NCBI RefSeq assembly: GCF_000090795.2 | Contig: NW_003546415.1 | Coordinates: forward strand, 21,912-60,687 | Direction: 5' to 3' | Length of the DNA stretch: 38,776 nucleotides | Source of the DNA: Amphimedon queenslandica | Lineage: Eukaryota > Porifera > Demospongiae > Haplosclerida > Niphatidae | Shown here: positions 1 through 11,792 of the stretch, one piece after another | Position numbering within the stretch: the first letter of the stretch is position 1 | Layout: each line of letters opens with the position of its first letter | Position numbers and translations under genes: made by a program | Notes under the pieces: model-generated | What the model saw: only the letters and a program-made list of their open reading frames with translations | What the model was told of the DNA's origin: nothing | Databases searched by the model: none

Positions 1-458
1 AGTTCGCCGATTTTTGGCTTTCCTCTTAGACAAGGTCTAGAGCCACGCTAGTTGTACCATTGGAGTCCTCTGGTCAAGATAAGGTCCTCTATAAAGTCTG
101 GTAAGCATAGGAGCTCGTTTTCCCGGTATAGCAAGGCTGCAAAAGTCGTGGCAGCCATTTTGAAGTGGGGTGAATCCTACTTAGTAACGCTACCGCGTTA
201 CTAATAGCCTTGGGTACTTTTCAGATTTTGGCACATTTTTTAACATGACCATAACTCGAAAAATTAAAGTTGGAATCAGCTCAAACTTTCTACATAGCAT
301 AAGTACATCAATATGTTTTAGAAAATGTAATAAAAATTAGGGGTGATTTCAGAGCCATTTTTTGGAAAAATCCATGGGCTATATTCCATGCTAATAATCC
401 AAAAATTCCCAACTTCTATAATCTATGTCATGTCATGTACATTGTACAGTTGACTGAC
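1..458. repeat. Left-edge non-coding stretch (HACE1 intron) with one copy of the ~180-base repeat
   Basis: No coding exon is visible here. The HACE1 exon ending at 459 is followed on the minus strand by a GTCAGT donor, so this is the start of an intron leading to HECT exons outside the window. Positions about 200-410 hold one copy of the repeat unit tandemly arrayed at 27515-28400 (shared landmarks: AGCTCAAACTTTCTACATAG and CCATGGGCTAT), in the same orientation as that array. Confidence 0.7.
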
Positions 459-3400
459 CTGTGCGTGGACGATGTGAATGAATCTCTGGAGCAGCTGGTT
501 GTTTTCAAGCAAGAAATGAAAATGAACAAAAATCATCTTAGGACACCTCGCGAGTAGAACTTTAAGAACTGACTCGTATTTACTCACAAACTCGTCAAAC
601 TTGTCAGGAGAATCAGATCTACAACCAAAACAAAGCAAAAGAGTAAAGCGGCTACAATAATACAACATATACAGCCAGAAATGTATTGGCTAGAGTTGAT
701 ACATACACAAGTATTAAGCAATTTGTAAAATTTTGCAATTGTTGTACATGTATGTTATATTGACAATTTAGGAGCCACATATCATTGAGCATGTGAAGAA
801 TGGAATATTTTATCAAATAAAATAAATCTTTAAAAAATAAATATATTTGCAAGTATCATTTAATCCACCAATATCAATTCTCTGTGGTGGTATTTTTCTC
901 ATTAATTTACTTTTTTCCAGCTGGTTTCTTCATTGCTTTTGAGCAGAGGCTAAAGGCATGAGTCACAGCTGACAGTCTATCAGCATACACTCCAACAATA
1001 TCGGGTGATTTAGCCCCGCCCCTTTCTTCTCCCACCTCCTCTTGGATGGAAGGAGTCTGATCGATATCTTCCATTAGCGGCTTCAACTGGTTTTCTATTG
1101 AAACAACAACAAAAATAAAAATTACATTCTTCATAATAAATTTGTTTGGTTTAGCTAATTTTAGGTATTTTTTAATTATATTTTTATGCACCTGCCCATG
1201 GCATAAATAAAATAAAAATTCTAATTCTTTTTATTTAAAAAAACATTAAAATTGTAACACAAAATTTTTAACCATTTAACAATAATAAAATAAAATTAAA
1301 TACTACTATAAAAGGCAGTAAAGACTGCTACATACACAAGTACAATTAAGCAATAATTACCATTCATTAATTAATTCATTAATTATTTATAATAATATTA
1401 CATGTACATGTACCTGATGAATGGTAATTATCGGAGGACGTTGATCGTGCAAAAGAAGGCAGCGAAGATGTCTCCTCATCTTCCTCCTCCAAAGCTATAA
1501 CCCTCACCACTCTATCGACATGCCAGGTCCTCCTCTTTAGCGATTTATTAACGGTGGAGCTAGCCCCGCCTACAAAGCCACTCCCATCATTGCTATTACG
1601 TAGAAACACCTGTCGTCTTCTGGGCGGGGCACTGAGAATAATAGCAGCTGCTAGTTGAGAGGTGTCGCCACCATTAGTTGGACATGCCTCCTATGAATAA
1701 TAAATTAATAATTAAAATCAATTATAATAATACCTCGTTAACTTGTGTGGGTGGGGAGTCTATCTCATTAATGATGGGCGGAGTCACCTCCGGTAATTTT
1801 GATATTTCGTTTTGTAGTAAGTCGAACCAAGAGGCTAGTGAGGCCCATACAGTGTCTAACTGCTCCATTGGATTATTAGGATAACTGGAAGCAGAAGTGA
1901 CATCACCTGAAATATTTAAAAATATTTTTACAATATACATGTGTGTGTGTGTGTGTGTGATTTAACTAAAACTAAACAAAAAAATATGTTCAACAAATAT
2001 AATAGTTAAATAAAACTAAGCTTAGGCTTCTTAATTAAAACAAACTTTTAAAAAGAAAACATGACAAAAAATATGACTAAATTGAAGTAGTTTTAGATCA
2101 CTAAAACATTACTAACCTAGTGAGGCTGAAATCATACTCTCTCTCTCTATCTGTATCTCGCTAAAGAGGTCAATAGGGGAACCATGAGAATTGGTACGAG
2201 CATGCCCTCCTCCTCCTCCTCTACCGGAAAAGAGGTTCAGTGTTGCCGCTCGCCGAGGTCTTGAGTCATTAGGATTCTCACTCCCTCTCAGTCGTGTAGT
2301 GGGGGAGGTTTGACGAGCGAGGGGAGAGGGTGGGGCCTGAGAGACAGCAGAGCAGTAGTAGGGGTAGAGGGCACAGAGGACCTTTATGTATCTTAGGAAC
2401 TGAGGCATGAGGTCGGAGTAACTACTAGTGACACTGAGAGAAAGAGAGATAAGAAATAAAGAATGATATATAATGTATGTGATTCAAAGCAAAAATCAAT
2501 GAATCAATGATTTGAATCAATGGCACTGAGAGAAAAAGAGATAAAGAATGATTATAAATGATATACATGTATATGTATGTGAATCAAGTAGTAAGATTTA
2601 ATGAATCCGATGTACATGTAGCAAGCAAAAAACCACCCTTAAGCTAAAAACTACTAGACAATTACAAAATAGTAATTGAGATATAAGCTCTTCTTTATCA
2701 GGCCATTAGAATTGACTTTGCTAGCTATAACACTGTGGGTTACTGTTACATAAATGTACATATATGTACATGTACATGTATATCACATCTAAAATAATGT
2801 GTCTCTTCTTTCCTTCCCTCCCTCCCTCTCTCCTTACGTCAGTAGTTCCATTCCTGCAGTAGACGCTAGATTAGCTAGTCTGGATATTAGTCCAATCATG
2901 ATGGCCACATTACACTGACAGAGGTACTCCATCACTGAGAGCATCGTATCCAGGGGGACCTTATCATCTCTTGAAAGTAACAGCAACCGATCAATCTGAT
3001 CGGGGTACTTCATTAAAATGAGCTCAACGCATTCTTTATAACCATTCTAATAAACAATAACAATAATAACAACAATAATAATAATAATACCAATGATTGT
3101 TTGTTTATTATATTAAAGCAAAACAATGTAATATGCACTACAAATGAATGCTGTACTTTAAGCTGCTCTTATCTATTTTACTAAGTCTTCTGTATCATTG
3201 ATAATAATTACTGCTACGCTGTAGGTCTCCACTTTGTACTACTACTACTAATAATATCAATAATAATTATATTCTGTGGGGCTTTCCTTTTATCCTTTAC
3301 ATGCAGCCTTAGTTTTAGAGGATAATAAATAATCATAAATATAATAATCATGATAGCTTTGCTTACTTCAGCACTTATCTCCAGTGGGGAGACTCCATTG

Positions 3401-5100
3401 TGATCTGGAGCCATACTGGCACTCATTGACAGCAAGAGCTTAAGACATTTTATCTGACCATGTCTGAGAGAGAGAGAGAGGGAGAGAGGGGGAGAGAGAG
3501 AGTGAGTGAGTGAGAGAGAAAGAGAGAGAGAGAAGAAAATAGAAAAGAGTGAGAGATGTCACATCAAACCTGCATGCAAAAAAGAGTGGTGTCCTTCCAT
3601 CATTACTGGGTTTGTCAAAATCAGCTTTGAACTCTAACAGTTTCAGAACACACTGAAATTAACGTATAATCATGTGACAGTCACAAGAACTCACACTACC
3701 TGATAGTGACCATTCTGACAAGCAACATGTAACGCAGTATGACCATGAACATCCTTAGGAAATGGATAATGATAAAGAAAGAGAGAGGGAGAGGAGAAAG
3801 GAAAGGAGAAAATGGAATTATAAAAGTGTGAATCAATTACAAAATAGTGTAAATGCTCGAGTACTTACCACTACATCAACAAATTCTCCTCTCTGCAGTA
3901 TACTGAATAACAACTCTGTGCGGCCATTACAAGCTAACCAGTGCAACTATATAGAAGAGAGTAAAGTTACATGTAGGTATCATTATGTTAAAGGTACATT
4001 GTATAGCTATAATGGCTTACAGCTGTTAATCCTTCATTGTCATGAATGCTGATATCAGCACCATTGTCAAAAAGTTTCTGAACACATTTCTTATGCCTAC
4101 ACACAAAAAGGAAATAATAATTTTAGCTTCTTGAAAAGTAGCTACTCTTGATATTTTCATTAATGAGAATTCGTATCAATTTACTCTTTATAAATAATTA
4201 TGTCATAGGTATGAAATTATTTGAACTTTCACATCCTTTCTGAGCTGTCTCTAATAACCTTTCTCACAATGATCACAATGAAATACAGGTACTTTCCATT
4301 TTAAACATTATCACCCATAATACAATAATAAGCAGCTGCTTCCTTATCTCAGTGTGTTTAAGTACATAATAATAAGTGTCCTAAGTACTTTATCAATATA
4401 ATCATATCTTATCATCATCAGCTGCTGTATTGTATGTATACATGTAGGCATGCATTTTTAAGTAGGGGATTACCCGTTCCTTGCTGCAAGGTGAAGAGGC
4501 GTCACACCAATTCTATCAATAACATTTATGGTAGCTCCTCGTTTTATGAGAAATGATAGAGTATCTATAGCACCAGTGCTGATGGGGGAGAGGGATGAGT
4601 AGTGTATAAATTACTCATATTTTTAAAAGCTCTTACTTTGCTGCTGAGTGTAATAGCGTACGCTGAGCACGTCCGAATTTATGATTAACATCAAAATTTG
4701 AACTAGTAATCAGCTGTTCAACAGGCCTATAATGGAAGAGTTTGAATAGTAAATTAATTTTTACACCATTAATTTGTTTAGTGATTGCAAGAGATAGTCT
4801 ATGCATATAAAGTTGTGCAAATATTTAGCTACAAGCATATGTACATGCTAGCTTGTACAACTTGATGGCTTGTAGGCCAAGAGCTTGTAAAGTGTGCATA
4901 TCCTTGTATTACTGACCAATACTCTTACTTACTTCAGTTGGTTCTGTACTACGTATGGAAGGAGGACGTATGAAGCTTCGTTGGGGTCTAAAAGAAGAAC
5001 AATTAGATCTAAATATACGATGCTCTAGGCTCTCACCAGGTGGGAGTGTGACAGAACGGCCTCTTTGAAGTGCCTTCTTCATAAACTCGACGAATGCCAT
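459..5100 (-). CDS. HACE1: HACE1, ankyrin-repeat HECT E3 ubiquitin ligase, partial (N-terminal and middle part)
   Basis: Exons on the minus strand: 5037-5100, 4933-4987, 4637-4726, 4474-4578, 4021-4096, 3869-3946, 3700-3753, 3570-3652, 3367-3463, 2838-3046, 2117-2433, 1734-1906, 1414-1690, 911-1094, 459-618. They total 2022 nt (674 codons) and every phase closes. Exons 3-9 (residues about 40-234) encode ankyrin repeats with family signatures such as TPLHLAARNG, EGLTALHWLACNG and HTALHVACQNGH. The last exon carries KMIFVHFHFLLE, matching the block before the HECT domain in known HACE1. The HECT domain and its catalytic cysteine lie left of the window; human HACE1 is 909 aa. In the family, HACE1 ubiquitinates active RAC1 and acts at the Golgi and in oxidative-stress control. 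Exon 11 encodes a low-complexity linker with a Gly run. Intron 1 is only 49 bases. Start chosen as the first ATG before the conserved SVTLPP...NEASYVLLP segment. It is divergent from the oxygenase at 5215. Confidence 0.93.
3464..3536. repeat. GA/CT microsatellite at the HACE1 exon 9 acceptor
   Basis: An almost pure GA-rich tract on the plus strand. Read in the direction of HACE1 it is a (CT)n polypyrimidine tract ending in the acceptor CTCAG of the exon that starts at 3463. No coding content. Confidence 0.85.
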
Positions 5101-5214
5101 TTTTCCTCTAAAAATAAACGGAGGTGAGCACGATCCCGTATACTTTAAACACGTGCGCCTCTGATTGCTCAGAGGTCAGCCCCACCCATTTATTCTTGCT
5201 GAGCCTGTGCTAAA
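5101..5214. promoter_or_regulatory. 114-base divergent promoter region between HACE1 and the oxygenase gene
   Basis: The start codons of HACE1 (minus, ATG at 5100) and the oxygenase (plus, ATG at 5215) are 114 bases apart, so both 5' UTRs and the core promoters must fit here or overlap the coding ends. A perfect E-box CACGTG lies at 5150-5155. I see no TATA box. Bidirectional promoter function is inferred from geometry. Confidence 0.6.
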
Positions 5215-6944
5215 ATGGAGTCTTTGCCTATTGTTGATTTCTCTTCTACTGACACCGAGGGGACGGCGTCTCGTATAGTACACATAATGGAGACTGTGGG
5301 ATTCCTTTATCTCGATAATGTCCCAGGCTACAACCTCGAGGAAGAAGCAGAACTCTTGGAAATCAACAAATGGTTTTTCAACCTACCTGAGGAAAGGAGA
5401 CTGAGGGTTGCTCGATACTTGTACAACAAGAAGAACAAGGTCTTCTATCGTGGATATTTCGGCTTGGATAAAGACTACAGCTCCTATAAAGAGGGATACG
5501 AGTTTGGACAGGACAGCGTTACAAGCCCAGGATACAAGCTCACTTCGAATGAAGGATTCCCGGTAACGGAAGAAAATGTCTGGCCTGAGCCAGAGCCTAG
5601 TGACAGCCAGGAAGAGAAAGAGAGATACGCTAAATTCAAGGAGGTAGTCGTGAAGCATTACGGGTAATTATGATTGTTATTTAGAATTTTAGATGTAATC
5701 ACTAATCAAATATTATTATTATTATTAAGACGGATTTACAATATCATTGCTAAGCCTAATGTTACATTGACACTAAAGTTGGATATAGTTTAACTCTACT
5801 CTAGTATCTATGCATACGTCAAAAGGTCAAATCGCCCACGCTTTTGATTAAAAATTGATAGTATACTGGCCTAGTTAAAACCCACCTTTAAATTTACATT
5901 TTTTTTAGTCGAATGATGTCAGCTTCTATGAGATTTCTCCAACTCCTAGCTATTGGTCTAGGATTACCTGAAACATATTTCCACCATCTCTTTGTTCCAG
6001 AGACTCTCTCCACTCTTCGCCTCCTGCACTATCCTCAGCGAGGATTTGAGCCTCCTCCATCTGCAATTGAGGATGGCCAAGTTGTTGTGTGTGAGACACA
6101 CGCCGACAATGTATTTGTGACGTTTCTTACTACGTTCAATTATACCGGTGAGCAAAATAGTCTAATTATTAGATAAAGAAATTATTAGATAAAGAAATAT
6201 TTAATTTTTGACTTTGAGATCAGGCTATTATAGATTTTAATGCTGCTTTTTTTCAAGAATAAAATACCGTATAACGCTTTATTTTGGCGGCGCTTTATTT
6301 TGGCAATTTTGCTGTAAAATTGTAATTGGCGGTTTTTAATTTGGCGATTTTTGTGTACATGTGCATTACTGAGCATGCGCATTAATGATTGGCGGTTTTA
6401 ATATTGGCAATTTTGCTTGCAAACTGCCAATTGCCAAAATAAAACTCTGCCAAATTAAAGCATTATACGGTAGTTGATGCTAATTGAAAAAAGAATAAAT
6501 ACATGATGTAGTGATATCACATAAATAAATAAATCAAAACGTTTCATTTTTGGAGTAGCCGTGAACATGTATGTTTATCATTATACTCTTGGTTTAGGTC
6601 TTCAAGTTCTGCTCCATGACAACACTTGGCTCACTGTACAGCCTCGCCCTGGATCCTTTGTAGTGAATCTGGGTAAAACATTATCAGAATCAACTGGAGG
6701 CAGAATAAAAGCTACTAAGCATCGTGTGGTGGACCCTGGAGGTGAAAGATACAGTCTCCCTTTTTTCTTGGAGCCTGGCTACTCTGCAAAAGTCCCTCTG
6801 TCCTTGCCTTTGGATGGAAAGGAAGAGAATGATGTGAAGTATATGCAGTATGGGCCATGGCTCCTTGAGAATATGAAGAAATATGCAGAAATAAAAGATG
6901 TGCTGAAGCTCTTTGAAGAGTCCGGTTTTAAAAAAGAGAACTGA
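5215..6944 (+). CDS. Isopenicillin N synthase-like 2-oxoglutarate/Fe(II)-dependent oxygenase
   Basis: Three exons: 5215-5663, 5909-6147, 6598-6944, giving 344 aa; phases close. The N-terminal non-haem oxygenase region begins LPIVDFSS. The C-terminal double-stranded beta-helix carries the iron triad H214-x-D216 (in ETHADN) and H271 (in KHRV), followed by R280-x-S282 (RYS), the usual 2-oxoglutarate-binding pair. With all these residues present the enzyme should be catalytically competent. The length is normal for the family (about 310-370 aa). Animal members of this clade are mostly uncharacterised, so I name no substrate. No signal peptide is visible, suggesting a cytosolic protein. Intron 2 contains a 208-base MITE. 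The family is also common in fungi, plants and bacteria, but splicing and base use match the neighbours, so there is no sign of recent transfer. Confidence 0.87.
6265..6472. mobile_element. 208-base palindromic MITE, copy 1 (oxygenase intron 2)
   Basis: The ends are imperfect inverted repeats: TACCGTATAACGCTTTATTT at the left pairs with the reverse complement of the right end, TACCGTATAATGCTTTAATT. The interior is built from repeated TTGGCGG/TTTTGGC motifs and their complements. It has no coding capacity. The same element, inverted and also 208 bases, is at 26584-26791. Any target-site duplication is no more than TA. Confidence 0.85.
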
Positions 6945-7208
6945 TATTATTTATATGTTTTATATAGACGACTATAATATTAACTTGCATTGTTATATCC
7001 CAATAATTTTGTTTCAAATAATTATTATAAGTGTTATAGCACTAAAAAGGTGACAAATGGCAAAATCTAAATTGCAAAGTCCAGGCATCTTATAAATTAT
7101 CAATTTTGAATTGAATACAAGTATCACTACTATCATATAATGAATGGAACTAATTAAATAAAATCATTAATTTTATATGTACTAATCTATTTATTGTTGT
7201 ACATGTTT
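6945..7208. other. Short AT-rich intergenic stretch
   Basis: This is AT-rich spacer downstream of the oxygenase stop codon. I see no gene or clear regulatory site; the 3' UTR of the oxygenase probably ends here. Confidence 0.4.
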
Positions 7209-7408
7209 TATTATTGCATCTCACACATAATCCATTAATTAATTGTCCAGTCGGGACATATTTCCAGTACCTTGGGCCCTTTGACCACTCCCCCTCCTGA
7301 CAAGACTCAACCCCAACCCCCACATCTACCACCAACTTGCATGTGCCCACTTGTATAATCAAACAAAATATTACTCAAAGCTTCCATATTTAAATACACT
7401 TTCAATAG
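7209..7408 (-). pseudogene. Decayed duplicate of the IARS2 3' end (zinc-binding tail)
   Basis: About 200 bases closely match 8757-8963, the last coding part and stop region of IARS2. The frame still reads CQEGEWSK and YVPTGQLINGLCVRCNN. The zinc-finger pair CPRC has become GPRY, the sequence N-terminal of it is diverged, and the IARS2 stop codon is absent so the frame runs on. There are no synthetase core exons beside it. I read it as a non-functional fragment duplicated to the far side of the methyltransferase gene. An alternative 3' exon of IARS2 is possible but unlikely given the lost cysteines. Confidence 0.8.
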
Positions 7409-7543
7409 CCCCGACTTATTCTAGCATTAATTTTTCATATTTGTAAATTAATCAAAGCCAACATAATTATTTCAACACTATAAGAAGATAGCAGGAGTTA
7501 ACATTACATTTAATAAAGAATGTACATCATTCATAGTTGTTTG

Positions 7544-8434
7544 TTAAACTTTTCTACCAGCAACAAAAATAAAATTAGATCTAATATCAGGCTTTCCAGT
7601 ACAAAGATGATCACTACTGCTGACCACTGCCAGACCAGAGGCCTCCAACATAGAAAAAAGACACTTCATAGAAACTGCAATTGCATTGTATTCCACGTCA
7701 CTTCCTCCACAAAAATAATGGTATTGATGGACACCTTCGTTACCATCTGCCCTCAAGCAAGTTACAAATAAAAGGTAGCCTCCTTTCTTAATAAGAGATG
7801 CAAGCCTATTCATTTGAGCTTGGTGCTCCTCAATGCTGCTTGATGTTGTATTAATGACTAAACTACAGACTATTATGTCATAAGGGCCCAAATATTGAGG
7901 ATCAATTGGTGGATCCTTTGTTAAATCACACGATACAACTCCCTTCATCTTTTTACGAAGACTCCTCTCTCTCTCCCTTGCTTCCTCCTCACTCTTCCCC
8001 TCCAGAGTCTGCACAATGTAATCGAAATGTGGCGACCAGTCAAAACTGGTTAGAGATCCATTCAACCATTGCTCAACCACTTCCCTTCCTTGAGGAGTAT
8101 ATTCAGCCATTGTTATGCTCCTGGCATGTTTTGAGGCACTGATAACGTTGCAAATGACAGGACCACAACCATAATCCAGTACTTGTAGCTCACCATCTGA
8201 AGGAAGTAGATCTAGCTGGAAGAATTGATGCAAGGATTTCAATATGAAATTGCAATACAAAGTGGCAGACGGCTCTGGATTGCCATATCTCTCCTTAAGA
8301 TGAGGTATTGGACAAAAATGAGTTGTATAGGTGTCCTCCACTCTGATCAATCTGCTGCTCCTCCATTTTGATATTCGTTTGAGGTAATGTGGTATGATGT
8401 CACGGCTGAGCAGCCTGAGCTGCATTATACGCAT
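7544..8434 (-). CDS. NNMT/PNMT/INMT-family S-adenosylmethionine methyltransferase
   Basis: This is a single open exon of 296 codons from the first ATG at 8434. The open frame continues upstream to 8473 without an ATG, and ATG 8425 is an alternative start. SAM-binding motif I is VLDYGCGPVI (residues about 84-93). The family-typical block FDWSPHFDYIVQTLEGK follows, then CDLTKDPPI and LIKKGGYLLFV. These match the nicotinamide / phenylethanolamine / indolethylamine N-methyltransferase family (human NNMT 264 aa). The acceptor amine cannot be predicted from sequence alone. The N-terminal extension of about 35 residues is rich in Arg and Leu and of unknown role. The gene is intronless, unlike most neighbours, which could mean an old retrocopy. 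It lies between IARS2 and the decayed copy of the IARS2 tail, on the same strand. Confidence 0.87.
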   Translation of the reverse strand: MRIMQLRLLSRDIIPHYLKRISKWRSSRLIRVEDTYTTHFCPIPHLKERYGNPEPSATLYCNFILKSLHQFFQLDLLPSDGELQVLDYGCGPVICNVISASKHARSITMAEYTPQGREVVEQWLNGSLTSFDWSPHFDYIVQTLEGKSEEEARERERSLRKKMKGVVSCDLTKDPPIDPQYLGPYDIIVCSLVINTTSSSIEEHQAQMNRLASLIKKGGYLLFVTCLRADGNEGVHQYHYFCGGSDVEYNAIAVSMKCLFSMLEASGLAVVSSSDHLCTGKPDIRSNFIFVAGRKV

Positions 8435-8743
8435 GCAACAGAATATAGAACCGCTTCCTTTTCTATATGCCACTTCTGAAGGATGAGAGTGAATATAGCA
8501 AATGTATTTGCTTCACTGTGAGACTCTGGAAAAGATAGAACATGAAGTATAGCTTATGCATGCTGTACCCAGGGCCAGCTGTGACATCACAGGTTCTTTT
8601 CTCAGTAATAATTGCAACCGGCCTATTAGCATTGAGGCAATTCCCAAGCCAACAGCTACCATACTTAGTAAACATAGCCGGAACATTGTGAAAGTTTCTG
8701 CCCCAAATTACTCACTATTAATTTCATACATAAATAATTTAAT
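8435..8743. other. Spacer between the methyltransferase and the IARS2 stop codon
   Basis: This 309-base spacer must hold the methyltransferase promoter and 5' UTR and the IARS2 3' UTR. I see no clear TATA box, repeat or exon. A CTTCAG at about 8474-8480 (minus strand) could be a splice acceptor leading into the methyltransferase exon, but I could not find a convincing upstream exon. Confidence 0.35.
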
Positions 8744-11610
8744 TTAATTTAATTCAACATTATTACATCTCACACACAATCCATTAATTAATTGTCCAGT
8801 CGGGACGTACTTCCAGCACCTCGGACACTTTGACCACTCCCCCTCCTGACAAGACCCAACCCCAACTCTCACATTTACTTCCTGGCCGTCAGCTAGCACA
8901 CGCCCACCTATATAATTAAACGAAATATCAAACGGAATTTCCGTATTTAAATACACTTTCGAGACATTTAGGAAGTCTTCCAGATTGCACCAGTTATCGT
9001 TAGCAAAAGTTACTTTAACAAGTTCTGTTAAAGGATTGGTGGGTGTGGCCAGGTGTAGACATGCCTCCAGTGGACTTCGGATAGTTTTCTGTAAAATCTC
9101 TTCTCCGACACATTTAGTGGTTAGAAGGCGTAACTTGCGTAGTACGGTAAAATCAGATTTAAGAGTCTCATTTTTCCATTCTAACGGTACCTGTGGCCAT
9201 TCGCACATGAAAACACTACCTATAATAAAGAACTTTTAAACTCAGTTTATAATAATAAATAATAATAATAATAAAACTGACCTTCTTTAAATGGATAATG
9301 ATTATTAATTTCTTCAGCAAGGTGAGGTAATATTGGACCAAGTGATAGTGTAGTGTACTTCAATAAATAATGAAGTACAGTTAGTATGGATTGTCTCTTT
9401 AAGCTAGCTGCTTCATCGCAATACAGGCAGTCCTTGATCATATCGTAATAAAAGGGTGATAGATCACTTCGAATCAGATCATCAATCAAATGACATATCT
9501 TACAATAATTAAGCTCCTCGTATAAGGACTCGACCGATTCAAAGTATTCCGATAAAACATGCAACATGTAACGCTCAAGAGGTGGGAGGGACGAATAAGG
9601 AATGAGGTCTCGCCGGGGATCAAAACTTGAAAGGTTCCCAATCATAAATCGGATGGTCGTACGTATCTTTAATAAAAACTCCCGAACCTGCTCAATCAGT
9701 GTACTGGTCAGAGATATATCTGACGTGAAATCACACAAAGCTATGAGTAGGCGAAGTCCATCAGCCCCTAGTTTCTTCTCATCTGTAATATCAACAGGGT
9801 CAACGACATTACCAAGGGACTTAGACATTTTAATCCCACGGCCATCAAGCATAAACCCGTGACATACCAACTGCTTATAAGGACTGGTCTTATTTACAGC
9901 GACACTGGTTAGCAGTGACGACTGAAACCAGCCTCTATACTGGTCATGTCCTTCCAAGTACATATCAGCCACGCCTCCTTCAACGACGGTCGCCCACGAT
10001 GACCCAGAGTCGAACCAAATATCCAACGTGTCCGAGCCTTTCTCGTAAGACTCCGCCTCCTTCGTTAGCGAAGGTGGGAGGAGCTCAGTGAGTGGTAGGG
10101 TCCACCAGGAATCGGAGCTGTGCTTAAGAAATAATTTCTTAATGTGTTGTATTGTATCGGCCGTTATAAGGTAGCCATCAGGATTATCAAGAGGATAAAA
10201 GACAGGTAAAGGCAGACCCCAAACTCGTTGCCTTGATATGCACCATTCCGGACTACTTTCTACCATATCGGTGACCCTCTTCACAGATGATGGTGGGATT
10301 CCCTTAACATCGTCCAGTGCTTTTATGGCTTTATCTCTCAGCGTCTCTAAAGATGCAAACCATTGTTTAGTTGATCGTATCAGAACTGGTTCCTTCGTCC
10401 TCCAATCGTACGGATACCTGTGCTTATACTGTGAATGATGCAACAAAGACTCGTTGGCCCTCAATAACGATATTATCTTCTCATTACCGGATTTAAATAC
10501 GTCCAAGCCAGATAAGTCTCCGCCCACCCAATCATCATAACACCCACGCTCGTTAACTAAACTTGTTAGATCCAGACTGTGTCGCTTACCAACTGTGTAA
10601 TCGTCAAAACCGTGGGCGGGAGCCGTGTGTACTAGCCCAGTGCCTTCTTTAGAGCTGACGTGGGATGAGGGTAGAAAAGGTAAAGTCCCTTCATTAGCAA
10701 TCATTAATTGATTAGTGAGTGGATTATGATATGCCCCTCCTTCAAGGGAATGTCCAGGGAATGTATCAATAACAGAATAATCTCCAAATAACTCGGAACC
10801 TTTTTCATTCAATACGTCACTCCCAATTAAGAATAGCTCACTGCTAGACTCTGCCTTAATCACGCTGTACTGGTGGGCGTGGTTATAACATATCGCCCTG
10901 TTACCAGGTAGCGTCCAAGGCGTTGTAGTCCATACTAAAGACTGGACAAGTTTCCCTTCTAATATTTGAGGGAATTTTGATGGGAACTTCACATAAACTG
11001 AAGGACTAACGTGATCTTTATATTCCAGTTCGGCCTCAGCGAGGGCAGTGACTGAAGATGGTGACCAGTAAACCGGTTTAAAACTCCGGTATATACAGCC
11101 TTGCTTGTACATGTTATAAAACACGTCAATCTGGTTGGACTCGTATTCCCGACTCATCGTGAGATAAGGATGCCCCCAGTCTCCAAGCACCCCCCAGCTA
11201 CGAAAAGCCTTCTCTTGTGTCTTTATCGCACTCTTTGCGTAGTCCCGAGCAACTTTTCTCACCGTTAAAGGGTGGGCATTAATTGGAATACTCGACGAAG
11301 CCTTTTGTTCGATCGGTAGCCCGTGGCAGTCCCACCCTGGCCGGTAGTGAACCCTGTAGCCTCTGAGGACCTTGTATCGGTTGACGAAATCCTTGAGGAT
11401 CTTATTTAAGGCGTGTCCCACGTGAGGGGGTCCGTTAGCATAAGGTGGTCCATCGTGTAGTATGAATTGAGGAGCCTCTGTCCTTTTAGATTGGAGCTCG
11501 TACAGTCCCATGTAGCTACTAGACTTCTGTATGGTCGACTCGGCGCTTTTGGGGTCTTTCCTATAAAGAGGGAAGGCGGTTTTTGGAGTCAGAACCTTGT
11601 ACTTGCCCAT
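8744..11610 (-). CDS. IARS2: Isoleucyl-tRNA synthetase, mitochondrial type
   Basis: Two exons, 9282-11610 and 8744-9219, give 934 aa; the 62-base intron splits a Gly codon. It is a class I synthetase that attaches isoleucine to mitochondrial tRNA-Ile. Visible signatures are PPYANGPPHVGH (HIGH motif, H63-H66), the editing-domain motif WTTTPWTLPGN, WCISRQRVWG, DIWFDSGSSW and KMSKSLGN (about residue 594). The C-terminal zinc-binding tail contains CPRC and LCVRC. Length and the bacterial-type C-terminus fit IARS2 (human 1012 aa), not the ~1260-aa cytosolic enzyme. From the first ATG the protein begins MGKYKVLTPKTAFPLYRK, short for a mitochondrial targeting sequence, so an upstream start or 5' exon may be missing. 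It is divergent from YPEL5. Confidence 0.93.
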
Positions 11611-11792
11611 ATTGTTACACGTGGTGTACCGTAAAAGCTCTGTTCTAAATTAGCGTACAATGTAATGAGATACCGTAAAACTCTAATTAAGAGATTGTAG
11701 TAATATTGAAATGCAATTTTGTTAGTGTGACGTAGGTAAACAAAGGAGAATAGCGACCAAAGCTGAGGAGAGAAGCTGAGAGGGGAAGGAAA
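11611..11792. promoter_or_regulatory. 182-base divergent promoter region between IARS2 and YPEL5
   Basis: Only 182 bases separate the IARS2 and YPEL5 start codons. A perfect CACGTG E-box lies at 11618-11623. No TATA box is evident. A shared bidirectional promoter is inferred from spacing. Confidence 0.55.

Noticed and set aside
9247..11610. Horizontal transfer of a bacterial isoleucyl-tRNA synthetase
   Set aside because: The bacterial-like form is the normal mitochondrial enzyme of animals, and it carries an intron and matches local composition.
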